Shown here one piece after another: positions 52,006 through 61,107 of a stretch of 64,000 nt of DNA. The notes beneath the pieces are model-generated. The model was not told the DNA's origin, ran no database searches, and was given only the letters and a program-made list of their open reading frames with translations. Location: assembly GCF_000336755.1 (NCBI RefSeq), contig NZ_AOLK01000011.1:160443-224442 (forward strand), read 5' to 3'. The position numbers were made by a program, and so were the translations under genes. Origin of the DNA: Haloferax elongans ATCC BAA-1513. GTDB taxonomy: Archaea; Halobacteriota; Halobacteria; Halobacteriales; Haloferacaceae. How positions within the stretch are numbered: the stretch's first letter is position 1; every line of letters begins with the position of its first letter.

Positions 52006-52055
52006 CGTCTTTCTGACGTGTTGACACGAGGTCGTGATGAGCTTTGGGCTTCGAC

Positions 52056-52679
52056 TCAGGGCAGCAAGCGAGCTAACTCGTCGAAGTACTCGGCTAACTC
52101 GTAGCCGACTCGGGAGAGCCACACGTCGCGGTAGGCGGGATGGAGAAGCGGAACGATAGTATAGCCGAATCGCACGCTTTCGACCGGTTCGAGGACGGTT
52201 TCGAGAAAGCCGCCGAGCGTCCGGTCGTCCAAGGAGAAGACGCTCTCTGTGGCGTGGCGACCAGTCGGAATCACCACGTCGGGGTCGATGGTTTCGAGTT
52301 CGGTGACGAGGTGGTCCAGACAGTTGTCTTTCTCCGCGGCGCTGGGTGCGCGATTCGACCCCTCACCGTCCGAGGGGAAGCACTTCACGGCGTTCGTGTA
52401 GAAGACATCCTCGTCGTAGCCGACGGTGGCCATCGTCTCGCGGATTCGGCGACCGGAGTGCTGGGCAGTGTAGGACATTCCAGTCCAGTTGCCGCCTTGC
52501 CAGCGGTCTGCGTCGGGGTTGCCCGCGCCGGGGGCCTCACCGACGACGACCACAGTCGCGTCACTCGGGCCGACGCCCCACGAAATTCGGTTGCGGCACT
52601 CGACGAGCGCCGGACAGCGGGTGCAGTCGCTCTCGACGACGAGTTTGTTCTCCGGGGCTGGAAATTCCGGGTCGGCCAT
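52056..52679 (-). CDS. udg: Uracil-DNA glycosylase, family 4/5-like with Fe-S cluster
   Basis: 207 aa. 'ESDCTRCPALVECRNRISWGVGPSDATVVVVGEAPGAGNP' contains Cys19/Cys22 (Fe-S ligands) and motif I GEAPG, then the 'FYTNAVKCFPSDGEGSNRAPS' strand (Cys) and motif 'LLHPAY' (His). This is the archaeal UDG fold that removes uracil from DNA and leaves an abasic site. The GEAPG..N variant differs slightly from canonical family 4 (GEAPGxxED), so family 5 behaviour is possible. Start at ATG 52679; a small membrane protein gene (52704-52937) lies 24 nt upstream, so they may be cotranscribed. Confidence 0.88.
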   Translation of the reverse strand: MADPEFPAPENKLVVESDCTRCPALVECRNRISWGVGPSDATVVVVGEAPGAGNPDADRWQGGNWTGMSYTAQHSGRRIRETMATVGYDEDVFYTNAVKCFPSDGEGSNRAPSAAEKDNCLDHLVTELETIDPDVVIPTGRHATESVFSLDDRTLGGFLETVLEPVESVRFGYTIVPLLHPAYRDVWLSRVGYELAEYFDELARLLP

Positions 52680-52703
52680 CTATGCCCTCACCATCTCGAC
52701 CAT

Positions 52704-52937
52704 CTACTCGGTGAGAGGGAGAACGATACCGAAGATGATGGGCGAAAACAGAGCCAGCGCGATGCCGAGCCACTCTGCGTCGAAAAAGAGCGTACGCTCC
52801 CAACCGGGAATGTGGCCGTTCCCGCTCAGTGCGAGCGCGACTTTCGCACCAATCGCGCCGAACAGGAAGAGCGCGAGCCCAAGTCCGAAGCCAGTTTTCG
52901 CCAAGCGGGGATAATCGAGTTTTCCGTAGCGTCCCAT
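52704..52937 (-). CDS. Small two-helix membrane protein (DUF7860-like)
   Basis: 77 aa. 'YPRLAKTGFGLGLALFLFGAIGAKVALALSGNG' and 'AEWLGIALALFSPIIFGIVLPL' are hydrophobic helices, with 'HIPGWERTLFFD' between. Conserved in haloarchaea; function not known. ATG 52937 (MGRYGKLDYPRL); stop precedes udg by 24 nt, so they probably share an mRNA. Confidence 0.8.
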   Translation of the reverse strand: MGRYGKLDYPRLAKTGFGLGLALFLFGAIGAKVALALSGNGHIPGWERTLFFDAEWLGIALALFSPIIFGIVLPLTE

Positions 52938-52991
52938 AGCAAACCGAGATAGGGGAGCAAAGAAAACCGTTGCGAGAGAGTGTGTGATACG

Positions 52992-53843
52992 TTAGCGTCG
53001 GAGCGCGTCGGCGACGACGGGCGCGACAGAGACCGAACTCACGTCGCGTTCGATGGTGTCGGTGCCGACGACGCGCTCGATACCGGCGCGGCAGAGTTTC
53101 GTGCGGGCGTTGCGGGCGAGAAGCGGGTGGACCGTCGCACAGAAGACGCGACTTGCTCCGCCGTCGGCGAGGACGGACACGGCTTCGCTCATGGTCGACC
53201 CGGTGGCGATGATGTCGTCGGTGATGACCACGTCGCGACCCTCGAAATCGGCGTCGCTCGGCGTGATTTCGACGTCGGTTCCGGAGTGGCGCACCTTCTC
53301 GAAGTAGTCGGTCTCGCCGTGACCGTAGGCGTCGCGGACGGTCTCTGCAATCTCGATTGCACCCGCGTCGGGCGAGAGGAAAAGCGGGTCGTCGAGGCTC
53401 GGAAGCGGGTCGGCGAGTTGCCCGGCGGCGTCGACGATGTCCACGGGAACGTCGAAGAAGTCGGCGACGGCGTCTTCGTGGGGATTGACGAGGACGACGC
53501 GGTCCGTGGTCGTACTCACGGCGCGGGCGACGGCGCGGGCGGAGATGGGGTGGCCGACTTCGAACGCCTTGTCCTGTCGGGCATAGCCCATGTACGGGAT
53601 GACCGTCGTAACCTCCGTGGCACCGGCCTCGCGGACGGCGTCCTGAAGCTGGAGCAGTTCGATGTAGGCGTCGTTGCTGACGGTACTGGCGACGATTGTC
53701 GCGGTGTCGGCGTCGAAGCCGGGGACCGCCGCGAGCGTCTCGCCGTCCGGGAATCGGTCGTACTCGACGGCCGCGAGCGACTCGCCGAGTTCGTCGGCGA
53801 GGGCGGCCGCGAGGGCCTGTGAAGATGCGCCGGGTACGAGCAT
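52992..53843 (-). CDS. prs: Ribose-phosphate pyrophosphokinase (PRPP synthetase)
   Basis: 283 aa. Makes PRPP from ribose-5-phosphate and ATP. Conserved elements: flexible-loop 'IPYMGYARQDKAF', 'LVNPHEDAVADFF' and the PRPP-binding loop 'VVITDDIIATGSTM', followed by 'CATVHPLLARNA'. Length and features fit archaeal class III PRPP synthetases. Links to rpiA (2983) as the enzyme supplying its substrate. Start ATG 53843. Confidence 0.95.
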   Translation of the reverse strand: MLVPGASSQALAAALADELGESLAAVEYDRFPDGETLAAVPGFDADTATIVASTVSNDAYIELLQLQDAVREAGATEVTTVIPYMGYARQDKAFEVGHPISARAVARAVSTTTDRVVLVNPHEDAVADFFDVPVDIVDAAGQLADPLPSLDDPLFLSPDAGAIEIAETVRDAYGHGETDYFEKVRHSGTDVEITPSDADFEGRDVVITDDIIATGSTMSEAVSVLADGGASRVFCATVHPLLARNARTKLCRAGIERVVGTDTIERDVSSVSVAPVVADALRR

Positions 53844-53896
53844 ACTCGTCCGTCTCTCGTGGTGGGTAAAACCGCTTTTCGTTGCGCGTAGGCGTG

Positions 53897-54718
53897 TCAG
53901 CGCACTGCGATGCCCACGGTGTCCAGTCCGAGGACCTGCGTCCGCCAGTCGGACTCGGTCGTTCGCAGACAGAGCGACCCCGCATCAGTCACTGCGTAGG
54001 TCGTCCGCGCGTCGTGTGCGACCGCAATCACCGTCTCGTCCAGCGGAATCGGGTCGGCAACCCACACTCCGTCTTCGAGCGACACGACACCCTCTGAGCC
54101 GACTGCGTGGGCGCGCCCGTCGGGCATCGCCGCGACGACGCTCGCCGAGTCCTCGAACTCCGACATCCAGCCGTTTCCGAGCCTGTAGAGCCCCGATTCT
54201 GCTGCGGCGTAGGCCGTCCCCTCCGACCCGCCGAGACGACCTGCCGGGTCGGAGATGTCGGCCACGTCCGGCAGACCGACGTGAGTCAGTTCGCCATCGG
54301 TGATTCGGTAGACACCGTCGGCGGCGGCGACGAGGCTTCCGTCGATAGTCCGCACTCCCTCGGCGGTTCCGATGTCGGTCCAGCCCTCGTCGTCGAATCG
54401 GGCGATGCGACCGCCCTCGTCGGCGGCGACGACGCGGTTCTGGTGGAAGCCGACGCTCGTAGCCGGACCGAAATCGAGTTCGTGGTAGTCGTCGTCCTGA
54501 AGTAAGAGCACGTCCTCGGCGGTCGCGATTGCGACTTCGCCCGGCGACCCGGCGATGTCCCGCGGGTCGCACTTGTGGTCGATGCGGAACCCACCGACGA
54601 GGTCGTCCGAGACGTCTACGCTCACGACGCCGACGCTCGCGGCGACGTAGGCGGTCTTCTTCCCCGACTTGTCCGCGTACACGCGCTTTTCGTCTATCGA
54701 GAGGTCGAAATCAGCCAT
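53897..54718 (-). CDS. Beta-propeller-like protein of the HVO_0234 family
   Basis: 273 aa, all-beta with repeating 'V.A.D..G.....D......D.G' pattern. Series of short repeats: 'VYADKSGKKTAYVAASVGVVSVDVSD', 'GEVAIATAEDVLLLQDDDYHELDFG', 'NRVVAADEGGRIARFDDEGWTDIG', 'GSLVAAADGVYRITDGELTHVG', 'GTAYAAAESGLYRLGNGWM', 'GRAHAVGSEGVVSLEDGVWV', suggesting six or seven blades. I recall that this exact family is named after HVO_0234 of Haloferax volcanii. No signal peptide, so cytoplasmic. Role unknown; possibly a binding scaffold. Confidence 0.78.
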   Translation of the reverse strand: MADFDLSIDEKRVYADKSGKKTAYVAASVGVVSVDVSDDLVGGFRIDHKCDPRDIAGSPGEVAIATAEDVLLLQDDDYHELDFGPATSVGFHQNRVVAADEGGRIARFDDEGWTDIGTAEGVRTIDGSLVAAADGVYRITDGELTHVGLPDVADISDPAGRLGGSEGTAYAAAESGLYRLGNGWMSEFEDSASVVAAMPDGRAHAVGSEGVVSLEDGVWVADPIPLDETVIAVAHDARTTYAVTDAGSLCLRTTESDWRTQVLGLDTVGIAVR

Positions 54719-54808
54719 CCGTTGGGGGGAGGTTCGATGCGACGTTCAGAAAGGATTGTGGTCGTTCTCGGGGGACGGTGACGGTGAGTCGCTCTCGGTG
54801 CGGCCGGG

Positions 54809-55180
54809 CTACAGAAACTCTCGGACTTCGGAGTACCACATGTCGTGGTAATCGACTTCGTCGAGGGCGTCGGCGATGTCGACGGCGATGACGTGCCAGC
54901 AGCGCTCGCCCTCGTCGGGGTCGAGGTTGTAAATCGAGTCCTTGCAGGTACACCCGCGGCCTTCGACCACGTACTCGTCGTCGAAGCCGACGACCACGTC
55001 GAAGTCGCGGTAGCGCTTCACGCGTCGCTCTGAGACGGCCTCGATGGCCTGAATCCCGCGGTCGCCATGGGCGTCCGCAATGGCCTGCACGATTGGGGGC
55101 GAGAGACTGCCCGCGTCCGCGAGCGCCGCTCGCCAGTCCTCGACCGTGTCCACGTCGTCGTGTTGGCGGGTGGCAGTCAA
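54809..55180 (-). CDS. SWIM-type zinc-finger protein
   Basis: About 123 aa from TTG 55180 (a GTG some 12 codons later is an alternative). C-terminal half contains the SWIM pattern C-x-C...C-x-H: 'GRGCTCKDSIYNLDPDEGERCWHVIAVDIADAL'. The N-terminal helix 'EDWRAALADAGSLSPPIVQAIADAHGDRGIQAIEAVSERRV' is soluble. SWIM fingers bind DNA or proteins; here it is a small single-domain protein. Lies downstream-antisense of trm1's start region; 108 nt separate the two divergent starts. Start codon is not certain. Confidence 0.75.
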   Translation of the reverse strand: MTATRQHDDVDTVEDWRAALADAGSLSPPIVQAIADAHGDRGIQAIEAVSERRVKRYRDFDVVVGFDDEYVVEGRGCTCKDSIYNLDPDEGERCWHVIAVDIADALDEVDYHDMWYSEVREFL

Positions 55181-55288
55181 AACGCATTCGGTGCCAGCGG
55201 AGCGGCGGCACCGATTCACATCGCAGTGGACTGCGGTACGGCGTAGAGCATCGCAATCGGTTTCCCCCCACGGTGGCGAACGCAGCAT

Positions 55289-56419
55289 ATGTACGTCAGC
55301 GAGGGAGGCGTCGAAGTCGAGGTACCCGGAGCCCGGGATGGGGCGTCTGAGGGGGCCGGAGACGATGTCTTCTACAACCCGACACAGGAGTTGAACCGGG
55401 ATGTCACCGTGGCCGTGTTGCGGGCCTTCCGTGAGCGCGAACCCCGTGCGGAGACCTACCTCGACGCGATGGCCGCCTCCGGGATTCGAGGCGTCCGCGC
55501 CGCCGCCGAGGGGTACGACGTGACCTGCGCCGACCTCGACGCCGACGCGGTCGAACTCGCTCAGTCGAACCTCGACCACAACGACTTCGACGGCGAGGCG
55601 GTCCACCGCAACGCCAACGCCCTCATGTACGACGAGGTGTTCGACGTGGTCGACCTCGACCCGTTCGGCACGCCCATCCCCTTCGCCGACCCCGCGTTCG
55701 CCAACACTCGTGACCTCGTCTGCGTCACGGCGACCGACACCGCCCCCCTCTGCGGTGCCCACCAGAAAAGCGGCATCCGAAAGTACGGTTGCGTCCCGCA
55801 GAACACCGACTACCACCCCGAGATGGGACTTCGCGTCCTCGTCGGTTCGATGGTTCGAACCGCCGCCCGCTACGACAAGGCCGCCGTTCCGATTCTCTCG
55901 CACGCGACGCGCCACTACGCGCGAACCTACCTCGAACTCGACGAGCGAGCGACGAAAGCCGACGAACTCCTCGACTCGACCGGGTTCGTCTACCACTGCG
56001 AGGACTGCCTCCACCGCGAACACGAACACTCCCTCGTCGCCCACCCGCCCGAGGAGTGCACCAACTGTGGGTCGACGCGCATCCTCGAGGCCGGTCCGAT
56101 TTGGCTCGGTCCCGTCTCCGAGGCCGACTTCGTCGAGTCCGTCCGCGACGAGGTAACAGACGACTTCGGCAGCGCCAAGCGCGCTCGCGGCATGCTCGAC
56201 ACGCTCGCCACCGAACTCGACACGCCGACGCACTTCGACCAGCACCGCCTCTGCAAACTCTGGGGCCGCTCTGCTTCGAAGATGGAGGAGTTCCTCGCGA
56301 CTCTCCGAGACGCCGGGTTCGACGCGACGCCCGCCCACTACCACGGCACCGCGTTCAAGACCGACGCGACGGTCGCGGAGATTCGTGACGCGACCGCCGA
56401 ACTCGACCCCGAAGCCTGA
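55289..56419 (+). CDS. trm1: tRNA (guanine(26)-N(2))-dimethyltransferase Trm1
   Basis: 376 aa. N-terminal '[13 protein letters not shown]' and '[22 protein letters not shown]' is the Trm1 signature; SAM-binding '[19 protein letters not shown]' and catalytic 'DLDPFGTP' (the D-P-F/P-G motif) are present; later '[12 protein letters not shown]' and '[12 protein letters not shown]' supply a zinc ribbon-like site (two CxxC). Dimethylates G26 of many tRNAs. ATG 55289. Confidence 0.94.
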   Translation: MYVSEGGVEVEVPGARDGASEGAGDDVFYNPTQELNRDVTVAVLRAFREREPRAETYLDAMAASGIRGVRAAAEGYDVTCADLDADAVELAQSNLDHNDFDGEAVHRNANALMYDEVFDVVDLDPFGTPIPFADPAFANTRDLVCVTATDTAPLCGAHQKSGIRKYGCVPQNTDYHPEMGLRVLVGSMVRTAARYDKAAVPILSHATRHYARTYLELDERATKADELLDSTGFVYHCEDCLHREHEHSLVAHPPEECTNCGSTRILEAGPIWLGPVSEADFVESVRDEVTDDFGSAKRARGMLDTLATELDTPTHFDQHRLCKLWGRSASKMEEFLATLRDAGFDATPAHYHGTAFKTDATVAEIRDATAELDPEA

Positions 56420-56499
56420 GTCGCTGTTCTCTCGGTGGGCGAGAGCCACCTCGATACTGCGGGGTAGTTTCTTTTCGCTGCGTGTCGTCTTGGTGATAC

Positions 56500-57831
56500 G
56501 TGAGTACGAAGATTCGGTCCATCGTTCCCATCGCTCGGGCTATCGTCGAGATGGTTCAAGAGAAGGAGCTAACATTCCTCGCGGCGAGCATCTCGTACTA
56601 CACGCTCGTCTCGCTCGTTCCCCTTCTCGTCTTGGGCATCGTCGTCGCGACGACCGTCGGTGGTGAGGCGCTGCAGACGCAACTGCAAGAACTCGTCAGC
56701 GAGTATCTCGTTCCCACCGGACAGAGCCTCGTCGAAGAGGCGCTTTCGGACCGAACCGGGCAGGGAAGTATCGGACTGGTGAGTTTCGGCCTCACCCTTT
56801 GGGGTGCGTTGAAGCTCTTCCGTGGCCTCGACATCGCCTTCTCTCGTATCTACGGGTCCGAACCCGGCGGGATTCTCGACCAACTCACGGACGGTCTCCT
56901 CTCGCTCGTCAGTGTTGGTCTCGGAACACTCGGCGTCGCCGCCGTGACTGCCCTACTCGCGCTGTTGCCGATTCCGTCCCTGCAACTGCTTTCGCCAGTG
57001 ATTCTGCTTCTCACGCTCTGTGTGGCGTTCTTTCCGCTGTACTACGTCTTTCCCGACATGGACTTCGCGCCGCGGCAGGCAGTCCCGGGGACCGTCTTCG
57101 CAGCAGTCGGCTGGACGATTCTCGGCGTCGTCTTCGGTTTCTACGCGACTGTCGCTGGTTCGTCGGTGGCTGGTGCGCTCGGGTCGATTCTGCTGCTCGT
57201 GACGTGGTTCTACCTTTCAGGTATTATTCTCCTGACAGGAGCGGTCGTCAACGCCGTGCTCGCCGGTGTGGACGATGCGGAACCGACCGACCCGCCGGGG
57301 GAACCCGGCGACCGGGACCGGCAGCTACAACATATGGGAGTTCGACATGGCGGTCGTACGGATATGAGCGACGACCGAGGAGACACCGATAGCCCGCAGG
57401 CGGGTGACGACGCTGGCGACGAGAGCCGTGCCAGTACGTCCGTCTCCCCGCAGGGTGCCCCCGACATCGAGGAGTTGGAAGCGCGCGTCGAGGAACTCCG
57501 CGCTGACCTCGACACGTTCGAGGCCGACGTACAAGACCGGACGGTCGAAAAGCCGAAGCTCGAAGCAGAGCTCAAGCGGTACGTCCGGCGGCGAGTCCGC
57601 CGCGGCAAAGCCCGCGGATGGGGGCCGTATCTCGTGCTTCTCTACGGCGTGGTTCTCACGCTCGGCGCGTTCTACTACCTCCAGTCGGACCTCATTGCGG
57701 TCGTCGCCATGCTCATCATCTTCCTGTCGACGCTGGGGCTGTACGTCCTCTTTGTCATCTTCGGCATCGGACTGAGCGCGCTCGGCGTCCCCGGGCGCGC
57801 GGTCGACGCGGTTCGCGAGCGCCGAAGCTAA
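56500..57831 (+). CDS. YihY/BrkB-family membrane protein with an extra C-terminal two-helix domain
   Basis: 443 aa from GTG 56500. Residues 1-260 are the BrkB/RNase BN fold: six hydrophobic helices with 'FLAASISYYTLVSLVPLLVLGIVVAT', 'WGALKLFRGLDIAFSRIYG' and 'LGSILLLVTWFYLSGIILLTGAVVNAVLAG'. The YihY family has an uncertain transport role (the old name 'ribonuclease BN' is wrong). After a hydrophilic Asp/Ser linker an additional part begins near Met289 (nt 57364): a charged coiled-coil 'IEELEARVEELRADLDTFEADV' and two hydrophobic helices 'YLVLLYGVVLTLGAFYYLQ' and 'AVVAMLIIFLSTLGLYVLFVIFGIGL'. So it is a fusion or two former genes. Confidence 0.85.
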   Translation: MSTKIRSIVPIARAIVEMVQEKELTFLAASISYYTLVSLVPLLVLGIVVATTVGGEALQTQLQELVSEYLVPTGQSLVEEALSDRTGQGSIGLVSFGLTLWGALKLFRGLDIAFSRIYGSEPGGILDQLTDGLLSLVSVGLGTLGVAAVTALLALLPIPSLQLLSPVILLLTLCVAFFPLYYVFPDMDFAPRQAVPGTVFAAVGWTILGVVFGFYATVAGSSVAGALGSILLLVTWFYLSGIILLTGAVVNAVLAGVDDAEPTDPPGEPGDRDRQLQHMGVRHGGRTDMSDDRGDTDSPQAGDDAGDESRASTSVSPQGAPDIEELEARVEELRADLDTFEADVQDRTVEKPKLEAELKRYVRRRVRRGKARGWGPYLVLLYGVVLTLGAFYYLQSDLIAVVAMLIIFLSTLGLYVLFVIFGIGLSALGVPGRAVDAVRERRS

Positions 57832-57834
57832 CCG

Positions 57835-58779
57835 ATGTTCTTGCAGACACGCGGCGTCGGTGAGATGGTACTCGCGGAGGCCCCGGATATCGTCGTCTTT
57901 CTGTTCGGGCTTCTCACCCAGCTCGGCGACCAGTGGTTCTTCTTCCTCGTGTTCACGTCGTTGTACTGGCTTGCTCGCCCTCGCATTTCGGAGCGCCCGC
58001 GACGAGTCGCAGCCTCGTTCGTCGCCCTCGCGTTTATCTCCCTGTCGCTGGTGACGGCGCTCAAAGTCGGCTTCGCGCTCCCTCGCCCGCCGACGGCAGA
58101 CATCGCTTCGGCACCGAACTGGCCCGCCCCGCTTGCGGACCTGTACGTCTCGTTTACGACTGACGACGGCTTCGGGTTCCCAAGCGGGCACGCACTCGGG
58201 ACCACGGTCGTCTACGGGGCCGCCGCGCTTCTGCTCGACGCGTGGGACCGACGGCGACGCGTCCTCGCCGCTGCGGCCATCGTCGCAACAGTCGCACTCT
58301 CACGAGTTGTCATCGGGGTTCACTACGGTATCGACGTCGTCGTCGGCGTGCTCCTCGGACTCGTCGTGTTGAAAACCGTCTTCACCGTCGCTGCTGCCGA
58401 CGACGTTCCCGGCCACCTTGACCCGACGCGACTGTTCGCACTCGCGGTCGGGCTCAGTGTCGTGGCTCTCGCAGTGGTCGTCGCGACCGGGGCGTCGCAC
58501 CACGCGGCAAACGCGTCTGCTGCCCTCGGTGGGTCACTCGGCGGCCTCGTCGGCTGGTCTCGGCTTTCTGACCACGAGTCACTGCCGACGCTGTCGCTTC
58601 CGGCTGCGCTCGTGTCGCTCCTCGTCGCGGGCGGGCTCTGGGTCGCTGCCGACGCGCTTCAGGTGGTTCCAATCGCGATTCTCGCGACCGGGACTGTCGT
58701 CGCGTTCATCCTCGTCGCGCCGTGGATACAGCGCCGACTGAGCAACAATGCGGCGGCTGGGCGCTCTGTCGAACGATAG
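57835..58779 (+). CDS. PAP2-family membrane phosphatase
   Basis: 314 aa, about seven or eight hydrophobic helices. All three PAP2 motifs are visible: 'KVGFALPRP' (KxxxxxxRP), 'FPSGHALG' (PSGH) and 'SRVVIGVHYGIDVVVG' (SRxxxxxHxxxD). It hydrolyses phosphate from lipid phosphates or polyprenyl diphosphates at the membrane. ATG 57835 follows the BrkB-like gene by only 3 nt, so the two form an operon. Confidence 0.92.
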   Translation: MFLQTRGVGEMVLAEAPDIVVFLFGLLTQLGDQWFFFLVFTSLYWLARPRISERPRRVAASFVALAFISLSLVTALKVGFALPRPPTADIASAPNWPAPLADLYVSFTTDDGFGFPSGHALGTTVVYGAAALLLDAWDRRRRVLAAAAIVATVALSRVVIGVHYGIDVVVGVLLGLVVLKTVFTVAAADDVPGHLDPTRLFALAVGLSVVALAVVVATGASHHAANASAALGGSLGGLVGWSRLSDHESLPTLSLPAALVSLLVAGGLWVAADALQVVPIAILATGTVVAFILVAPWIQRRLSNNAAAGRSVER

Positions 58780-58796
58780 TCAAACAGGGAGTCGGT

Positions 58797-59477
58797 TTAG
58801 GACTCCAGTCGTGCGGCGAAGAACGTCCACGGGTCGCTGTCTTCGCCGTCGGCGTCTGCTTCTTCGGCGTCAACGTCTTCTCCGTCTCTTTCGTCCGGGT
58901 TCAACGTCTCTGGCGCGCCCCACGTGTCGGTGACGCGGAACCCCGCGTTCTGTAGTTGCGCGCGCGTCTCGTCCGCGCCAGCGATGTTCCACTCCATTCG
59001 AACACCGCTTTCGAGCCAGTCGGGATTCTCGCCAGCCCACTCGTTCGACCCTTCACACAGGAGAACGCGGCCACCGGGCCGAAGGACCCGGGCGAACTCG
59101 TCGATGACCGTCTGGTGGTCGTCCATCGGAATATGAATCAGCGACCAGTAGGCGACGACGGCATCGAAGGTGTTCGATTCGAACGGGAGTGTCGTCATAT
59201 CCCCCTGCAGAAGCGGTGCGTTGGCGACGTTCTCGGCGGCCCGCGACAACTGCCCGCGAGAGAAGTCGAGTCCAACCGGGTCCGCTTCGGACGCCAACCG
59301 AGACAGAATCGGTGTCCCCTGCCCACAGCCCGCGTCGAGTACGCGAGGTGACGCAGAGAGCGAGTCGAGAAACTCCGCGAGAATGTCTGTTCCATTTCCG
59401 TCACCAGTGCGCTGTTCGGCGTACACTGGAGCCAAGTCGTCGTATCCCCGACGAACGTCGTCTTTGTTCACTCTCAC
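58797..59477 (-). CDS. SAM-dependent class I methyltransferase
   Basis: 226 aa. Motif I 'VLDAGCGQGTPILSRL', acidic motif II 'VGLDFSRGQL', 'DAVVAYWSLIHIPMDDHQTVIDEFARVLRPGGRVLLCEG' (motifs II-III) are present. The N-terminus 'VRRGYDDLAPVYAEQR' is common in small-molecule methyltransferases. The C-terminal tail is acidic (DERDGEDVDAEEADADGEDSD), typical of halophiles. It starts at GTG 59477 and converges with the PAP2 gene (18 nt between stops). Substrate not predictable. Confidence 0.88.
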   Translation of the reverse strand: MRVNKDDVRRGYDDLAPVYAEQRTGDGNGTDILAEFLDSLSASPRVLDAGCGQGTPILSRLASEADPVGLDFSRGQLSRAAENVANAPLLQGDMTTLPFESNTFDAVVAYWSLIHIPMDDHQTVIDEFARVLRPGGRVLLCEGSNEWAGENPDWLESGVRMEWNIAGADETRAQLQNAGFRVTDTWGAPETLNPDERDGEDVDAEEADADGEDSDPWTFFAARLES

Positions 59478-59610
59478 TGACCACTGGTGGCTCTCGATGT
59501 TGTAAGTGTCTTGTGCTGTTCTGAGAACAAATCAATCGGTTACCTTCCCAGCTCTGCCGCTCTCGGTGACGGGGTCCGAAAGATAAGAGACTGCTTGGAG
59601 TTCGTCGCGC

Positions 59611-60981
59611 TTAGAACTTCTCGAGGTAGCGGTCGAGTTCCCACTCGGAGACGGAGACGAGGTAGTCCTGGAACTCCTCGCGCTTCGCTTCGATGAACTT
59701 CTCGGTGACGTGGTCGCCGAGTGCGCTCTGGATGACTTCGTCCTCTTCGAGGGCGTCGACGGCCGCGCCGAGGTCCTTCGGGAGCGTCTCGATGCCGTAC
59801 TCTTCGCGCTTCTGCTCGTCGAACTCGTAGATGTTCTCGCGGACCGGGTCGGGGCAGTCGAGGCCGCGCTCGATGCCGTCGAGACCGGCGTGGATGAGCG
59901 CCGCGAGAGCGAGGTACGGGTTACAGGATGGGTCGGGGAAGCGAGCCTCGATACGCGAGGCGGCCGGCGTGCGGGCGGCCGGCTTGCGGATGAGCGCCGA
60001 GCGGTTGCGGTCGGACCACGCGATGTAGACCGGCGCTTCGTAGCCGGGGACGAGGCGCTTGTAGGAGTTCACTGTCGGGTTGGCGACGGCCGTCACGGCG
60101 GGCGCGTGCTCGAGGATACCGGCGGTGAACTGCTTGGCGGTCTCGCTCAGGTCGAACTCGTCAGCACCGTCGTGGAACGCGTTCTCGCCATCCTTGAACA
60201 GCGAGATGTGCGTGTGCATCCCCGAGCCGTTGATGCGGGCGATGGGCTTGGGCATGAAGGTCGCGTGGAGGTCGTGTTCGGCCGCGATGGCGCGAACGAC
60301 AGAACGGAAGGTTGCGACGTTGTCAGCCGTCGAGAGAGCGTCGTCGTACGTGAAGTTAATCTCGTGCTGGCCTTCGGCGACTTCGTGGTGCGAGGCTTCG
60401 ATGTCGAAGCCCATGCTTTCGAGGCCGTAGATGATGTCACGGCGCACGTCCGAGGCGAGGTCCTTCGGCGCGAGGTCGAAGTAGCCACCGGCGTCGTTGG
60501 TCTTCGTCGTCGCACGGCCCTCGTCGTCTTCTTCGAAGAGGAAGAACTCCGGTTCGGGTGCCGCGTTGATGTCGTAGCCCATCTCTTCGGCGCGGGCGAT
60601 AGCGCGTTTGAGGACGCCACGCGGGTCGCCGCTGAACGGTTCGCCTGTGGACGTGTTGAACACGTCACAGATGAGGCGGGCGGCCGCACTGTTGTCTTTC
60701 TTCCGCCACGGGAGGATGGCGAACGTGGACGGGTCGGGTTCGAGGCGCATGTCCGACTCCTGAATACGGACGAAGCCGTCGATGGACGACCCGTCGAAGT
60801 AGATGCCTTCCGTGAACGCTTTCTCCGCCTGGGACGCCGGAATCGAGACGTTCTTCACCGTGCCGAGAATGTCGGTGAATTGGAGGCGGAGGAAGTCGAC
60901 GTTCTTCTCTTCGATTTCGTCGACGACTGCCTGTGCTTCGGCACTCAGGCCACCGTCAGTGACTGCATTGTCTTCCGTCAT
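59611..60981 (-). CDS. glnA: Glutamine synthetase type I
   Basis: 456 aa. Signature 'FDGSSIDGF' (GSI), '[12 protein letters not shown]' with Mg ligands, '[16 protein letters not shown]', '[26 protein letters not shown]' and the catalytic loop; the C-terminus ends with LEKF. GS assembles as a dodecamer and makes glutamine from glutamate, NH3 and ATP, the main nitrogen entry. Adenylylation target 'NLY' is absent, as usual in archaea. ATG 60981 is preferred over an in-frame codon at 60993. The Lrp regulator at 61108 is divergent, 126 nt away; in Haloferax and Halobacterium such Lrp genes are linked to glnA regulation. Reverse TATA TCTTTATACT at 61011-61020. Confidence 0.96.
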   Translation of the reverse strand: MTEDNAVTDGGLSAEAQAVVDEIEEKNVDFLRLQFTDILGTVKNVSIPASQAEKAFTEGIYFDGSSIDGFVRIQESDMRLEPDPSTFAILPWRKKDNSAAARLICDVFNTSTGEPFSGDPRGVLKRAIARAEEMGYDINAAPEPEFFLFEEDDEGRATTKTNDAGGYFDLAPKDLASDVRRDIIYGLESMGFDIEASHHEVAEGQHEINFTYDDALSTADNVATFRSVVRAIAAEHDLHATFMPKPIARINGSGMHTHISLFKDGENAFHDGADEFDLSETAKQFTAGILEHAPAVTAVANPTVNSYKRLVPGYEAPVYIAWSDRNRSALIRKPAARTPAASRIEARFPDPSCNPYLALAALIHAGLDGIERGLDCPDPVRENIYEFDEQKREEYGIETLPKDLGAAVDALEEDEVIQSALGDHVTEKFIEAKREEFQDYLVSVSEWELDRYLEKF

Positions 60982-61010
60982 TTTCCTGGACACACGATTG
61001 GAATACCCGG

Positions 61011-61020
61011 AGTATAAAGA
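61011..61020 (-). promoter_or_regulatory. TATA box of glnA
   Basis: Reverse strand TCTTTATACT, 30-39 nt before ATG 60981, a short leader of several nt. Confidence 0.5.
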
Positions 61021-61055
61021 CCTTTCCGCTTAATGCAATTCCCCGGTGTTCGCTG

Positions 61056-61081
61056 TAGAATTGGATATTCGTAAAATTCTA
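61056..61081 (+). promoter_or_regulatory. Inverted repeat TAGAATT-N12-AATTCTA upstream of lrp
   Basis: Perfect 7-bp arms with a 12-nt spacer, 27-52 nt before ATG 61108, overlapping where the TATA/BRE of lrp should be. Lrp/AsnC proteins bind A+T-rich inverted repeats; consistent with autoregulation and control of glnA. Confidence 0.45.
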
Positions 61082-61107
61082 ATGCCCCCGGACGGTTTCT
61101 CAATGTA

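Noticed and set aside
55181..56449. Extension of the SWIM zinc-finger reading frame across trm1 on the opposite strand
   Set aside because: The upstream part is an antisense shadow of trm1; similarity to SWIM proteins is limited to the last 120 residues, so a TTG/GTG start near 55180 is used.
59710..61017. Long open frames antisense to glnA, and likewise antisense to alaS (12441-14234), the EtfD-like gene (26599-28452) and rfcS (7599-9395)
   Set aside because: They are the expected shadow of very G+C-rich coding sequence; the translated strings are low-complexity Arg/Val/Asp-rich and resemble no protein, while the sense frames are clear families.
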